Below are positions 32,567 to 42,999 of a stretch of 64,000 nucleotides of DNA, one piece after another (position 1 is the first letter of the stretch; the number at the start of each line of letters is the position of its first letter). The stretch spans positions 31,554,172 through 31,618,171 of the forward strand of contig OX031063.1 of NCBI GenBank assembly GCA_943736015.1. The letters are read 5' to 3'. The notes beneath the pieces are model-generated. The model was given only the letters and a program-made list of their open reading frames with translations. It was not told the origin of the DNA and made no database searches. The translations under genes and the position numbers were made by a program. This DNA is from Tridacna crocea (lineage: Eukaryota; Mollusca; Bivalvia; Cardiida; Cardiidae).

Positions 32567-32820
32567 TAGCTCTTTTCCAAACGACAAATATCAGACTCTT
32601 CCAAATTCAAAGAGTTGGCAGATGACAATTTAAAAAGCTGCAAAAATGGTGGAAAATTCGCTAGTAGTAGGGAAAAAGTATTTAATAAAGAAGAAATTGC
32701 TTATAACGAGCAATTTCTCCCTATCCAACATGTTTTGACAAAAGAATTTGATAGCACACATGTGATAACCCGTGTTTGTTTGGGAAAGTGGTGAAAGCAG
32801 GGCTAAGTTACTAAAATGTT
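32567..32820 (+). mobile_element. TTAA-hairpin MITE relic inside the long-TIR element
   Basis: CTCTTTTCCAAACGACAAAT, GTTGGCAGATGACAATTT and a hairpin around GAAATTGCTTATAACGAGC. A further 3'-end fragment (CATGCTTTCAATTTAAACAAG) lies at 32,858-32,905. Confidence 0.5.
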
Positions 32821-33252
32821 GCTGTCCTAGGAAAGTATGATTCAAGAGGGCGTAAGTTTGCAAGGCATGCTTTCAATTTAAACAAGTCTAAGACTATAGT
32901 GTTTGGTGAACAGTGTTCATAAAGAATCATGGTTTTGCATCGCGCTTTATCATTATGAACAACACAGCGAAAAAGTGGCCTCTCTCCAGATTTTTTCCAC
33001 AAATTAAATTTATGCAGAGCTTGTCGAGAAATAAACAAAGGAGTTCTAAACTATCTTTGTCGTAAAAACTAAACTTAGAAATAAGTAACCAGATGAATAA
33101 TGGTCAGATACAATCATAACCATCATACCCGTTCTTCGGCGGAATCTAGCACAATTTCAGCAATGCACAATTTTAGCAGTGGTCATTCAACAAAAAACAC
33201 ACAAATAGTAGGAAAAACTATCTACAAAATAATCAAAATGATTATTAAACCT

Positions 33253-33400
33253 GTGTACGAAGGTTGTACGAAACGACCAACTGGGTTCGAAATGACCAAA
33301 ATTGAAAGTATAAGTAGACCTGTACGAAATGACCAAAATCGTACGAAATGACCTAGGTACGAAATTAACAAGGTACGAAATGACTGGAAACCTGTACAGC
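33253..33400 (+). repeat. iterated GTACGAAATGACC motif
   Basis: Seven variants of (G)TACGAAATGACC occur within ~150 bp, irregularly spaced. The arrangement recalls the GGACAAAACCCCC iterons at 26,428, but no inverted partner array is seen. Confidence 0.75.
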
Positions 33401-33499
33401 CTTGACCAATTGAAACAAGGCATTTATGTGGACGAGTCCATTTCTCACGAATAACGACAATAAAAGAAATAATTAGGTGTTTTTTTAATGTTGTAAGTA

Positions 33500-34705
33500 C
33501 AGTAAAACCTCTCCTCCCGACCACCCCGACAGTACGAGCAACCCGCTATTAAGAACGATTTTTGCCAAAACGGAATTTTTCCTTCTTCAAGATCAATGAT
33601 CATAACCCCGGAAATACGAAAACCCGCTATTCCGAAATTACGACCACCGTTTTCAGTACCAATATGAATTTACCTGTGGATTTTCACCCCGAGAAACGAC
33701 CGCTCGATTTCCATAACATCTTTACAAGCAGCTAATTTTCACGCGTCCGTAATCGCGAACCATAGACTGTGCCACATGTACGAATATTCTTGGGTCCGAT
33801 GGAAATGATAATCAATTATCGGACTGTTGTTTGTCCACTGACAATTGATTGTAACGTGATTGTGTTAATTAATCAGGATGTTACGTAACATAATCAAATG
33901 ACCTGTGAATGGATATGTTTAAACCATCGATTGGGCTTTCACACGGCAATCAAGCGTTTATCACACGTCTCTGACCCGGATAACAAACATGTCTACATCC
34001 GGGTGACCAGGTTTATTGTTTATAGCTGACTGATGTAATTTACGAAATTTGGGTTTAGCGGTGATCGAGATGGGATTATCATTTGGGATTTGGAACTTTA
34101 CATACTGTAATTATACCGTAACGAATATGCGATTGTTAACAAGTGAACACGAAGACAGTAAGAGCGATGATTAGCAGGCCTGTTCGAATTTTCAACTCGG
34201 ATGAAAAAATAGAGGGTTGGGGAGTCCGTATACGTTAATGGTTGAAAGATCGGCCCGTATTTGAAAATCTTTGTTTTAGAATGAAATTTGGCAGTTGGAG
34301 TATGAGTTTTTAGGCTAAACGAAGTGAAAAAGCATAAATTCTATCAGAACTAACATAAGATCCTTAAATAGTCTTCAGATGCATTTAGTTAATGTACATA
34401 CCTGGTTTTGATTGTTCTAAATAGGCAATTATGAATTGACATGCTTTTACAGGTGGATTTATTGCATAAATTTAAGGAAAAATAATACTTTTCAGTGAAC
34501 ATGAAAATGTTGTTGTCATTTTCATTTGTATACTTCCCTACGTCAAATGCATTTACTACTGGCGTCATTTAGCCCTGCACAAGTCTACTCAGAGCCTGGG
34601 TTTATATCAAAATGTAGGTGTGTGAAACCCGGAAATCAGACCACCCCACTAATAAGACCAAATTTTAAAAGTACCGTGAGTGGTCTTAATAGAGGAGTTT
34701 TACTG
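33500..34705. mobile_element. pogo/Tigger-like TA element, non-autonomous
   Basis: Starts CAGTAAAACCTCTCCTCCCG and ends with the complement of CAGTAAAACTCCTCTATTAA. TA flanks lie at 33,498-33,499 and 34,706-34,707. CAGTAAAACCTCT ends are characteristic of Tigger/pogo elements. No DDE ORF is found, so it is a deletion derivative nested in the long-TIR element. Confidence 0.78.
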
Positions 34706-34876
34706 TATTAATAGAACAAAAATAGTATCGTATTGCAATTTCGTAGTTTAAGAATGAATTAAAAAGCCAGTTTAAGGCGAAGTATCGTTAGAAAGATTCC
34801 TTGTTAACCTAACACCCCTATAAAAATGAAATTCCCACTATCCATGTCCTAACTCGAAAAACTATTAAAAATATAG

Positions 34877-35068
34877 TCGCGCGCTTCTGCGCGGCGACTA
34901 AAAAGTCATGTGGATTATTTACATTTGGGTGTTTGCAAATATGAATGCGTCTGCTGTGGAAAGCAAGTAGCCATGAGAAAAAGAGTTTCAGATCACATGA
35001 GGCAGCATCACAGCACCAAGAAAGTAACATGTGATAGCTGCAGAAAAAGCTTCCTCCACCATATTTGA
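34877..35068 (+). pseudogene. C2H2 zinc-finger protein fragment
   Basis: An open frame without its own ATG encodes a complete C2H2 finger: C-x2-C (ECVCC), twelve residues, then H-x3-H (HMRQH). It is preceded by a His pair from an upstream finger (SHVDYLH) and followed by the start of a third finger (CDSCRKSF) that meets a stop. The spacing matches the C2H2 consensus, so the resemblance is unlikely to be chance. It lies within the long-TIR element, either as element cargo or as a captured gene fragment. A GC-rich hairpin (GTCGCGCGC-ttct-GCGCGGCGAC) lies just upstream at 34,876-34,898. No ATG, no third-finger completion and no partner exon are visible. Confidence 0.6.
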
Positions 35069-35153
35069 ATGGGGTTTTATGTCGTTTCAAAGAATCTTTC
35101 AGTTATATCACAGCGAAGTTCACTAACTCGTTTGCTTTCTGGGTATCAACAGT

Positions 35154-35285
35154 GCTACGCTGGGACCCTGAATGCCTTCTCCATGGACATACCCACATGA
35201 CCAGCGGCGCGGCCGGGACTCGAACCCGCGACCCTCGACACCTTTCAGGTCACGAGTTAGCAGCTATTCCTATTTCACGTATAGC
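35154..35285 (-). mobile_element. tRNA-derived SINE-like segment
   Basis: On the minus strand, TAGCTGCTAACTCGTG precedes GCGGGTTCGAGTCCCGG, a good box B with a T-stem. A GC-rich body CGCGCCGCTGGTCATGTGGG follows. No poly-A tail or target duplication identified, so the limits are approximate. Confidence 0.5.
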
Positions 35286-36104
35286 ATATAGGCATCCAAT
35301 TACAAATGCCAAATTTTAGAAAGTGTGAAAAGTACTTGCATATTACAAATTTTATTACTAAGCTCAAAATTCTGGAATGAAAAGAATATATAAATCGTGT
35401 GTTTCAAAATATGTTCAGAATCCTAGATATGTAAAATTACTTGTTGAATTACCCTGTACAGTGCTGATTTGGGGCAAATAGGTTAGCTACCGCCTTGTCT
35501 ATTCAACTACCCCCCGGGCTAGGCAACTAGCCCGCACACAAATTCAGCTATTATTCTGCATACACGACTTCTAAAATTTTCAATTTTTGTTATTTCGTAA
35601 TTCCCTGAGCTTGAAATTAATGGGAAAGTGCATCAGGTATTGTAGTGGCTATGTATTGGACGTTCAATGAGGAAATCCGTGGTTTCATAACTCCGATTTA
35701 CAGTTCTACCGCTCGATGTTCGAAAGTTTGGCCAAGATTTTATGTAAGCGCTGCACACTTATATGACATATGCTAGCGGTGAATAAAGTTTAGTAATTTC
35801 TATATCACACTGCATTGCCGGATTTTTCAAAAGGTCTCCGCTAAAGAAATGAATAAAAATTAAAGTATTCGACACCTACCTTTGTTGACAAATTTTCTGT
35901 CTATGCAACTAGCACGCAAATACCCGTATGTTACGAGGCAACAAAATACTATTGACTCTTTTTGGAGCTAGTTGCCCCGTTTACCACCCGTGCATAGGCA
36001 ATGAGCAAGATTTCACAGAACAGGTACCGCAGGCTGAACTTGAATCCACACCTTCAGTTTTCTTTAGTATTGCCTCTAATTGAAATTTGGAAAAAAAAAA
36101 AGGA

Positions 36105-36260
36105 TTAACCCTTTCCAAAACGACAAACTTTTGGACTAGACCAAATGGAAAGCATTTGCAGACGACAATTCAACTCTTGCTGAAAAGATGATTTCTGTCT
36201 ATGATAGAGTAGAAAACATTGTGGGAAAAGGAAAATTTTTGTTGTCTGGGAAAGAGTTAA
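36105..36260 (+). mobile_element. TTAA-hairpin MITE, right half deleted
   Basis: TTAACCCTTTCCAAAACGAC through GTAGAAAACATTGTGGG, then directly to CTGGGAAAGAGTTAA. Confidence 0.75.
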
Positions 36261-37319
36261 AACTGAAAGTGTCATATAGGATTAGGATGCAAGGACTGCG
36301 CAGGCTGATCCGAGTCGACACTTTATTCCAATGTTCGAATGATCCTTTTTACGTGTTTCAAGACATGTATAGCTATAATCTATTTCAATTCCATTTTCAT
36401 TGGGGTTTTTTGGCCTTGATTTTTTCAATTTATATTCAATTTATGTTTAGGGTTCAGAATAAACTTTCTTGCTGATTTATCAAATGTATGAAATCTGAAA
36501 GTAATCATTTAGAGCTGAATCTCCTTTTTTGTCACAAAGCTGATCACCTAATGTAGAGAAAGATGCATCTTAATTCGTAGGATTGCAGCAGGCTGGGTAG
36601 TTCTTATTCTAAATCCTATACTTTTTTCTTGATGTAAATAGGGTTTGGAATGGGAATCAATTGGCCTGTTGGAACCCGTGTGGTTTAATCGGTGGTATAA
36701 AAATAAACCACTGCAGTCCCACGATCATCACATCTGCCATTTCATCTGGCGGGAACAAAAGTGACTGCATGCATGTCGTAAAAGGCGACAAAAGGGGCAT
36801 CATTTTGTGTTTCATCCATTCCTCATGTTTGTCTTGTGTTGTTCGTCATGTATGTTATTTTCACCTCACATTATTGTTTACTAAGTAAGTGCGCCCAATA
36901 TGACCTAAGTTGTTGACGGGTCTTAAAACAATATTCATTCAGAGAAAGATGCAACAGCACATGATGCCGATTTGATCTTGGGTTTACCTCTCTTTCACCT
37001 TCCAATGTTTTTCTTTTAATGGATAAATGCCGTCCAAAATTGTTCTCCGGCTTTAAAAGGTCCACCGCGTTGCTGATCAAATGTCTTCAAGATCACATGC
37101 CGTCATAATCCTTTTAGGCATGGTTATCAATTTGTTAATTACATAAAAACGCAATCTGTGTCATTTTGACTTTGCTACGGTGAAGTCATACACAAAACCC
37201 GCCCCTCCCACCCCTTCCATACAAGTTAAAACTAAATTGCATTCTTGAATTGAATATTTCTTCTGAGATTCTTTCTTTAATGGGTGCATACACGACGGTC
37301 TAGTAAATATGCCACATTC
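36261..37319. other. no gene recognised
   Basis: Contains a partial CAGGCTGATC module near 36,292-36,325 and a stretch (36,661-36,800: GGAACCCGTGTGG, GTAAAAGGCGAC) that may be a dispersed retroelement piece, though I cannot assign it. No exon-like segment. Confidence 0.5.
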
Positions 37320-37439
37320 GAGCATGAGCGTTAGGAGAGAAAACTCATTTTACAACCATCCACAACTGAAGAATGCAAGATGGCCATGTTTCATATGCAC
37401 CACACTTTTCCATAATTTGTTCTATCAGTGTATGTAGTT

Positions 37440-37724
37440 TCTAGTTGATACCGTTAATAGTTTGGAAGTTACGGCCTGAACAAAAATTCAAAGTAAAAAG
37501 TTGGCTATGTCAGAAATTAAGGGCAGATAATTTTAGAACGCAAACAGCTATCCAAATTTTGAGAGTCACATGCGCACTTAGACATCATGGAGATTCATTG
37601 TGGCAAGTTTCAAATCAATCTAGTTCTGCTGGAAACCGTAGTAAGAGTTGCGCACACAAGAAATTGCTGACCGACGGACAACCAAGTGTATAACATAGGC
37701 CTTACACCATCCTTCGGGCGTATA
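37440..37724 (+). mobile_element. degenerate pearl/Helentron-like end
   Basis: GAAGTTACGGCCTGAACAAA and GCAGATAATTTTAGAACGC precede GACCGACGGACAACC. The end CGGGCGTATAAAAG matches the right end of the element at 11,995-13,391. Left border not found. Confidence 0.5.
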
Positions 37725-38621
37725 AAAGAGGATGCTGGCTATGCTGTGCATTCGTTTTGTGACACCCTGTATAAATGACTATTGCCGTGTGCTCCACTGA
37801 GACCGTCTACGCCATGTCGGTTCACATGCCATTCCGTGTTTTGGCCAAACCCATTTACACAGTGTACACAAGAGTCCGATTCTTCAGTGCGGACACAACC
37901 GCATCGTGTACTAAATGTAGAAATCGGAAATAGCATGCACGTAAGTCGTGTCCCCAAGACGATATTTCATCAGTCCGGACACAATCGTCAGGCACCCAAC
38001 AAGTTTTCCTTCATTGAGTACACGACAGTCATCCTCGCAGTATGAATTTTCTTCAGTGCGTACAGGACCGCCAGGTAAAAGGTCACTTTGAATTTTATAT
38101 TATTGTAATAAATGATGTGCACAAATTAAATTGAATAACCTACCTTTGTTATCAGTTGACCTTTTTCATTTTCAAATAGGTCTATGAGGTGGGTAAGTCT
38201 ATGTCATATTTTAGGTCATTTACTCAATAGACCTAGTCCCTAAACAGTGAGGTAGACAGAGGTTTTCAACCCTAGCTTTTAAATTTCATGTGAATTTTCA
38301 ATGTGCAATTCACTGGTACCACTGCAAATCCTGGATGTATGAATGCAATTAATTTTTTCCTTATTTTTATATCTTTTTTTTACTGGTTTACATGAGCAAT
38401 ATAAACAAAATAATGATAACTAATTGGTTTCTTTTACCTGCAAAAGCTGTTTTTGAATGTATTGATATCAGAGGCATTCTATCACTGCTTTGATAAACTA
38501 GTAAATCAAAATTTAAGTGAACTTCAAGGTGCTGACAGGCACCTTTTGCAGATAAAGATCAAGCTGAAACCCATTAAGATTTATATCTTATAGGCACAAA
38601 AATGCACTTTCTGGAAATGCT
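37725..38621. other. no gene recognised
   Basis: Opposed open frames at 37,739-38,045 have no recognisable domain and overlap each other. TATACAGGGTGTCACAAAAC (minus strand, ~37,753-37,772) looks like a transposon end, but no partner was found. Confidence 0.5.
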
Positions 38622-38671
38622 TAGATCAAGATCAGGCTGTACAGTGCATACAATCTGATCTTGGATCTTCA
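38622..38671. repeat. GATC palindromic module
   Basis: TAGATCAAGATCAGGCTGTA opposite AATCTGATCTTGGATCT. Confidence 0.65.
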
Positions 38672-38816
38672 CCTTCAGCCTGTAACGCAAAAAAACAGGA
38701 GAAAACTTTTTTGTGGTGCTGAAAGAAATACCCTCTTTACACTGACAATTCTAATGCTACACCTCAAGCAACAGAGTTTAATGACTAATTACAGGGTTTT
38801 AAAAAACAAAACTTCA

Positions 38817-39042
38817 ATGAACTGTATACCACATTAAAAAAATGTAGACTCATCCAAACTGAGAAAATCAATTTTGCAACTTAAATGTGACTCAATTCAG
38901 GAAAGCACATTCAGTAGGGTAAAAAACATTGTCGGAAAGGAGAAAATGCTGAATATCAGTATTTTCTCCTTTTCCCATAATGTTTTCGAAAGGCTTTTTC
39001 CTGTGTGCCGTTAAAAGTTGGGATTGTGTAGTGAAGGTTTAA
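38817..39042 (+). mobile_element. TTAA-hairpin MITE, diverged left half
   Basis: The left end has decayed to TGAACTGTATACCACATTAA. Hairpin and right end (GATTGTGTAGTGAAGGTTTAA) are clear. Confidence 0.7.
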
Positions 39043-39282
39043 TGTCCTTCAAGTATACCAGACATATCCAATTTATTCAAAATACTAACCAAATGATTTC
39101 TGTGAGCTTGACATATATCTAACACAGCACAGCCACTTTGTCATGCAGATTTATTCCCAGGGAGTGAGAATAAACCAGCATTTTTAAAAATAAACTGACC
39201 CTAGAACTCCCTTGCTGGTCATGTTACAACCATAACCAACAAGTCCAACTGGTGGAAGTGCACCATAATATGCCTTTTATCA

Positions 39283-39510
39283 TTAACCCATTTCCACTCA
39301 ATCCGTACTTTTGACAACCCTGAGATAGAAGCCTTTAGAAAACATTGTTGGAAAAGGAGAAAATGCTTTTAACCAGCATTTTCTCCTTTTCCCACAATGT
39401 TTTCTATCCTCCGCAAGACAAATTTCAAATTTTCAGTCACTTTTATTTTGTCGTCTGCAATGCTTTCGAATCGGACAAACCTTAAGTTTTGTCTTTTGGT
39501 AACGAGTTAA
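39283..39510 (-). mobile_element. TTAA-hairpin MITE, full length
   Basis: TTAACCCATTTCCACTCAAT to TTTTGGTAACGAGTTAA. Its right TTAA is shared with an oppositely oriented copy. Confidence 0.87.
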
Positions 39511-39733
39511 CCCATTACCAAATGACAATATTTTAGACTGGTCCAAATTGAAAGCATTTGCAGATGACAAAATAAAAGTGAATGAAAATTTGAATTTTTT
39601 TTTGTGAAGGGTAGAAAACATTGTGGGAAAAGGAGAAAATGCTGGTTACTAGCATTTTCTCCTTTTCCCAGTGTTTTCAAAAGTCTTCTTTCTCAGGGGC
39701 GTCAAAAGTAGTGATTGTGTGGAAATGGGTTAA
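39507..39733 (+). mobile_element. TTAA-hairpin MITE, full length
   Basis: Shares TTAA 39,507-39,510 with the preceding copy, giving an inverted pair. Ends GTGGAAATGGGTTAA. Confidence 0.87.
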
Positions 39734-39893
39734 AGGGTTTTTTGTGTCCTTATCTTCAAGAAATTATCATTTTGAAAGAAAGGGGAAAGCCAAAATCATG
39801 AACATTTTTTGGGGAAAAGCCTGTCAAAAATAATTCAGGTAAATCCTACAAATTTAATTAAATCCATTTTATAGAAGGGAGTAAAAACTGTAG

Positions 39894-40294
39894 TTTTAAC
39901 GACCCTGTGGAGAACGGCTGAATAAAAGTTTCGGGTTAGCCTTCTTCCACACAATAAACAGCATTTTCTCCTTTTCCCAAAATGTTTACTGTCTTTTTAA
40001 CAACAAATTCCAATGTTTGAACTACACTTAACAGAGCTCCAGATAAGAGGGAGTGATGGCTCTTTAAATCCGTTATTTCTCTTCCAAACCCTATGTTGTG
40101 GGTACTCATTAGAATCGTCTCGATAAGACTATTCTAATGAATACCCATAACATAGGGTTTGGTGGAAAAATGATTAATATTTTTCAATTTTGAAATCAAA
40201 ATCACTCCCTCTATCTGGAGCTCTGACTTAAGTTTTGTCTATAAATGCGTACAACTTGGACAAGTCTAAACTTTTGTAATGTAGTAAAGAGTTA
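39894..40294 (-). mobile_element. TTAA-hairpin MITE split by a small palindromic element
   Basis: The left part has AACGACCCTGTGG and half the hairpin; the right part resumes AAGTTTTGTCTATAAATGC and ends TAGTAAAGAGTTA. The break carries a 6-bp duplication ACTTAA. Confidence 0.72.
40032..40225. mobile_element. 194-bp palindromic MITE with ACTTAA duplication
   Basis: Inverted ends CAGAGCTCCAGATA(A)GAGGG are flanked by ACTTAA at 40,026-40,031 and 40,226-40,231. An internal hairpin pairs CCAAACCCTATGTTGTGGGT with ACCCATAACATAGGGTTTGG across a ~30-bp loop (about 40,084-40,163). Nested in a hairpin MITE. Superfamily not assigned. Confidence 0.85.
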
Positions 40295-40363
40295 CCTGCA
40301 CAGTTTTGGTCGTTTTCGATAATAAAATACATAATTATGAGCAATGCTCTGGCAAAAGGGGGC

Positions 40364-40813
40364 TTAACACTTTACCAATCAATGTCAACTTTTAACTCTT
40401 TACCAAACAACAAAATTTTAGACTGGTCCAAATTGAAACCACTTGCAGACGACAAAATAGAAGTGATTGAAAAAATTAAATTTGCTCTGAGAGGGGAAGA
40501 AAACATTGTGGGAAAAGGAGAAAATGCTGATTACCAGCATTTTCTCCTTTTCCCACAATGTTTTCAAAAGGCTTCACTTTCAGGGTCTTTAAAAGTCGGG
40601 ATTGTGTGGTAGAGTTAAAGACCCTGAAGAAGAAGCCGTTTGAAAACATTGTGGAAAAAGGAGAAAAAACTGGTGACCAGCATTTTCTCTTTTTCTCATA
40701 ATGTTTTCTATCCCATCAAACAAAGAAAAGTATTATTAAACCACAGTGAAATTGTCCTCTGCAAATACTTTCAATTTGGGCATGTCTAAAATTTTGTCAT
40801 GTGGTAATGGGTC
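40364..40813 (-). mobile_element. TTAA-hairpin MITE interrupted by a copy of its own family
   Basis: TTAACACTTTACCAATCAAT at 40,364 leads to GTCAACTT, then jumps to AGACCCTGAAGAAGAAGCC at 40,619. The interruption begins and ends on TTAA, the position where this family normally reads acttTTAAcgaccctg. Ends CATGTGGTAATGGGTCGA. Confidence 0.85.
40392..40618 (+). mobile_element. TTAA-hairpin MITE inserted into an internal TTAA of another copy
   Basis: TTAACTCTTTACCAAACAAC to GTGTGGTAGAGTTAA, nested in opposite orientation within 40,364-40,813. The duplicated TTAA at both ends is the insertion signature. Confidence 0.88.
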
Positions 40814-40859
40814 GATGTATCTCTTTATGCATTACACCAAGCACGTCTTCACATAAATA

Positions 40860-41192
40860 TTAACTCATTATCAAACGACAATACCTTAGGCTTGTCCAAA
40901 TCACATTTGCAGATGACAAAAGAAAAGTGACTAAAACTTTGAAATATGTTTTGTGAAGGGTTGAAAACATTGTGGGAAAAGGAGAAAATGCTGGTTTCTC
41001 CTTTTTCCACGATGTTTTCTACAGGCTTCTTTCTGAGAATTGTCAAAAGTAGGGATTGTGTGGTGTTTTGTGAAGGGTAGAAAACATTGTGGGAAAAGGA
41101 GAAAATGCTGGTTACCAGCATTTTCTCCTTTTTCCACAATGTTTTCTACTGGCTTCTTTCTCAGAAGTAGGGATTGTGTGGTAATGGGTTAA
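40860..41192 (+). mobile_element. TTAA-hairpin MITE with internal ~117-bp tandem duplication
   Basis: The segment GTTTTGTGAAGGG to GATTGTGTGGT occurs twice in tandem (40,948-41,064 and 41,065-41,182). The first hairpin has lost the inner part of its right arm; the second is intact. Confidence 0.85.
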
Positions 41193-41393
41193 TCTATAAA
41201 ATCCATTTTGTCCAACAACAGACTGAATCAGGAGGTATAGACTGGTCTTTCTGCATGTAAAAAATTGACTAAAAGATTTCGACCCATGTCAGCCTTCATG
41301 GATTGAGCAAACTGATAATGGTTGATACTTTTTGCTGATGTAAAGCCCATTTTCCACAGAGCATGGCTCATGTTATTAATATTTTCTTACCTT

Positions 41394-41621
41394 TTAACTC
41401 TTTACCACACGAGAAAATTTTAGACTGGTCCAAATATTGAAAGGATTTGCAGACAACAAAATAAAGATTACTGAAAAATTGAAATATGTTCTGGGAAGGG
41501 TAGAAAACACTGTGGGAAAAGGATAAAAATGCTGACCAGCATTTTCTCCTTTTCCCACAGTGTTTTCAAAAGGCTTCTTTCTCAGGGCTTCAAAAGTACG
41601 GATTGTGTGGTAATGGGTTAT
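41394..41621 (+). mobile_element. TTAA-hairpin MITE, AACACTGTGGG subtype
   Basis: TTAACTCTTTACCACACGAG to GTGTGGTAATGGGTTAT. The loop region is shortened (AAAATGCTGACCAGC). Confidence 0.85.
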
Positions 41622-41899
41622 GGCCTGAAAGAAGAACTCGACAAAAGAACACTAGCTTGGTCATACATGTAATTACTATTTGAGCAGCAGACGACATAGA
41701 TCAAGGAACAGATTTCATGTTCTGAATGTAGTCTGATATCTATCTGCACCATCTGTTCAAACTTTTAAAACTGTCATCTTACCATGGACTTTGGAAGAGT
41801 AAATTAGTATGACCATAAGTATTTAACTAGCCATCTGTCAAGAGAGATTTCATGCCTTTTGCAGTACACAAACGTTTGCACAAGAATTTGCATTTGGAA

Positions 41900-42090
41900 T
41901 TAATGACAACACTTTGCCACACAATCCAGACTTTTAACAACCCTTATAAAGAAGCCTAGAGAAAACTTTGTTGGGAAAAAGGAGAAAATGCTGGTAACCA
42001 AATTCAATTTTTGACTTACGTTTATTTTGTCCTCTTCAAGTGCTTGCACTTTGCCCCAGTCTAAAATTTTGTCATTTGGTAAAGAGTTAA
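41900..42090 (-). mobile_element. TTAA-hairpin MITE, right hairpin arm deleted
   Basis: CAACACTTTGCCACACAAT to TTTGGTAAAGAGTTAA; after GCTGGTAACCA it jumps to AATTCAATTTTTGACTT. Confidence 0.72.
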
Positions 42091-42481
42091 AACAGAGGGA
42101 GATGTACTGCACAAGGTACACACAACTGTTCTGCTCCAAGAAATTTGTACCTGGTTACAGGCTGACCTCCATTCTACACAAAAAAGCTCAACAATAAGCC
42201 AGTATTATGCCAGCTTTGCACTATCAGATAGTGCATTTTGCTTTTAGTACTGACTGCTTCTAAAACACCACAGTCCCTTCACATGTATTGTGTAATCAGC
42301 AGAAAAAATAGGTCCTTAAACTCTTTACTTAAAAATTCCTTGCTGCCAAGTTCAAGGCAATGCAACAGCAAATTAATGTATTTAATAAAATGGATTACCA
42401 ATAAATAAATAAAAAAAGCAACAGGCTTTATAATTTGTAAGCCCTTTTACATTGTTTATATATACAGGGACGAGACTGTTA

Positions 42482-42662
42482 AGTTATAATTTTCCAAACG
42501 ACAAAATTTTGGACTAGTCCAAATTGAAAACACTTGCAGACAACAAAATAAATGTGAATCAAATTGAATTTTAATTGGAAAGGATAGAAAACATTGTGGA
42601 AAAAGGAAAAAATGCTAGTTACCAGGGGTGTTAAAAGTCAGGATTGTGTGGTACAGGGTTAA
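42482..42662 (+). mobile_element. TTAA-hairpin MITE, right hairpin arm deleted
   Basis: AATTTTCCAAACGACAAAAT to GTGTGGTACAGGGTTAA; CTAGTTACCA joins directly to GGGGTGTTAAAAGTC. A deletion at the hairpin centre is also seen in the copy at 41,900. Confidence 0.7.
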
Positions 42663-42819
42663 ACAATTGCCTTCGCAGTGAAAGGAATGACTTTCAAATG
42701 TCTGCAGTTCTAAGGTACATTTTGAAAATGTTATGAAAAAAGGAGGTGCATAAAATAAAAAGTTCAAGAAAGATTTAACTCCCTAATCATCTCTCAACAT
42801 TTTGTTGCTTTTGTAGCTT

Positions 42820-42880
42820 GTGTAGATCAAGATTAGGCTAAACAAAATTTTGGGTCTGATCTTTAGTCTTAATCTACATT
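42820..42880. repeat. GATC palindromic module
   Basis: GTGTAGATCAAGATTAGGCT opposite GTCTGATCTTTAGTCTTAAT. Confidence 0.6.
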
Positions 42881-42999
42881 ACTGGCTTTGATGAGACATT
42901 TCTTTAAGAAAAAAAAAACTTGATGCTAAAATTGTTTTGGTGTTATTTCCTGACTCTACCAATGTGATAGTTATTGGCTTTCAAATGATCCATGTTTAG

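Larger units (their letters stand above)
31164..35993. mobile_element. 4.8-kb element with ~500-bp terminal inverted repeats
   Basis: The left TIR (31,164 to ~31,663) begins GCACGGGTGGTAAACGGGGC. The right TIR (~35,489 to 35,993) ends with its complement. By eye the arms differ by a few percent, with small indels. Each TIR carries CTAGTTGC-type motifs at its outer and inner ends, resembling transposase-binding iterons. ATA flanks both ends, a possible 3-bp duplication. The interior holds a poly-A run, an exon-like open segment with stops (32,202-32,447), a (TACGAAATGACC)n field, a nested TA element and a C2H2 zinc-finger fragment. Superfamily unknown. Confidence 0.85.
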
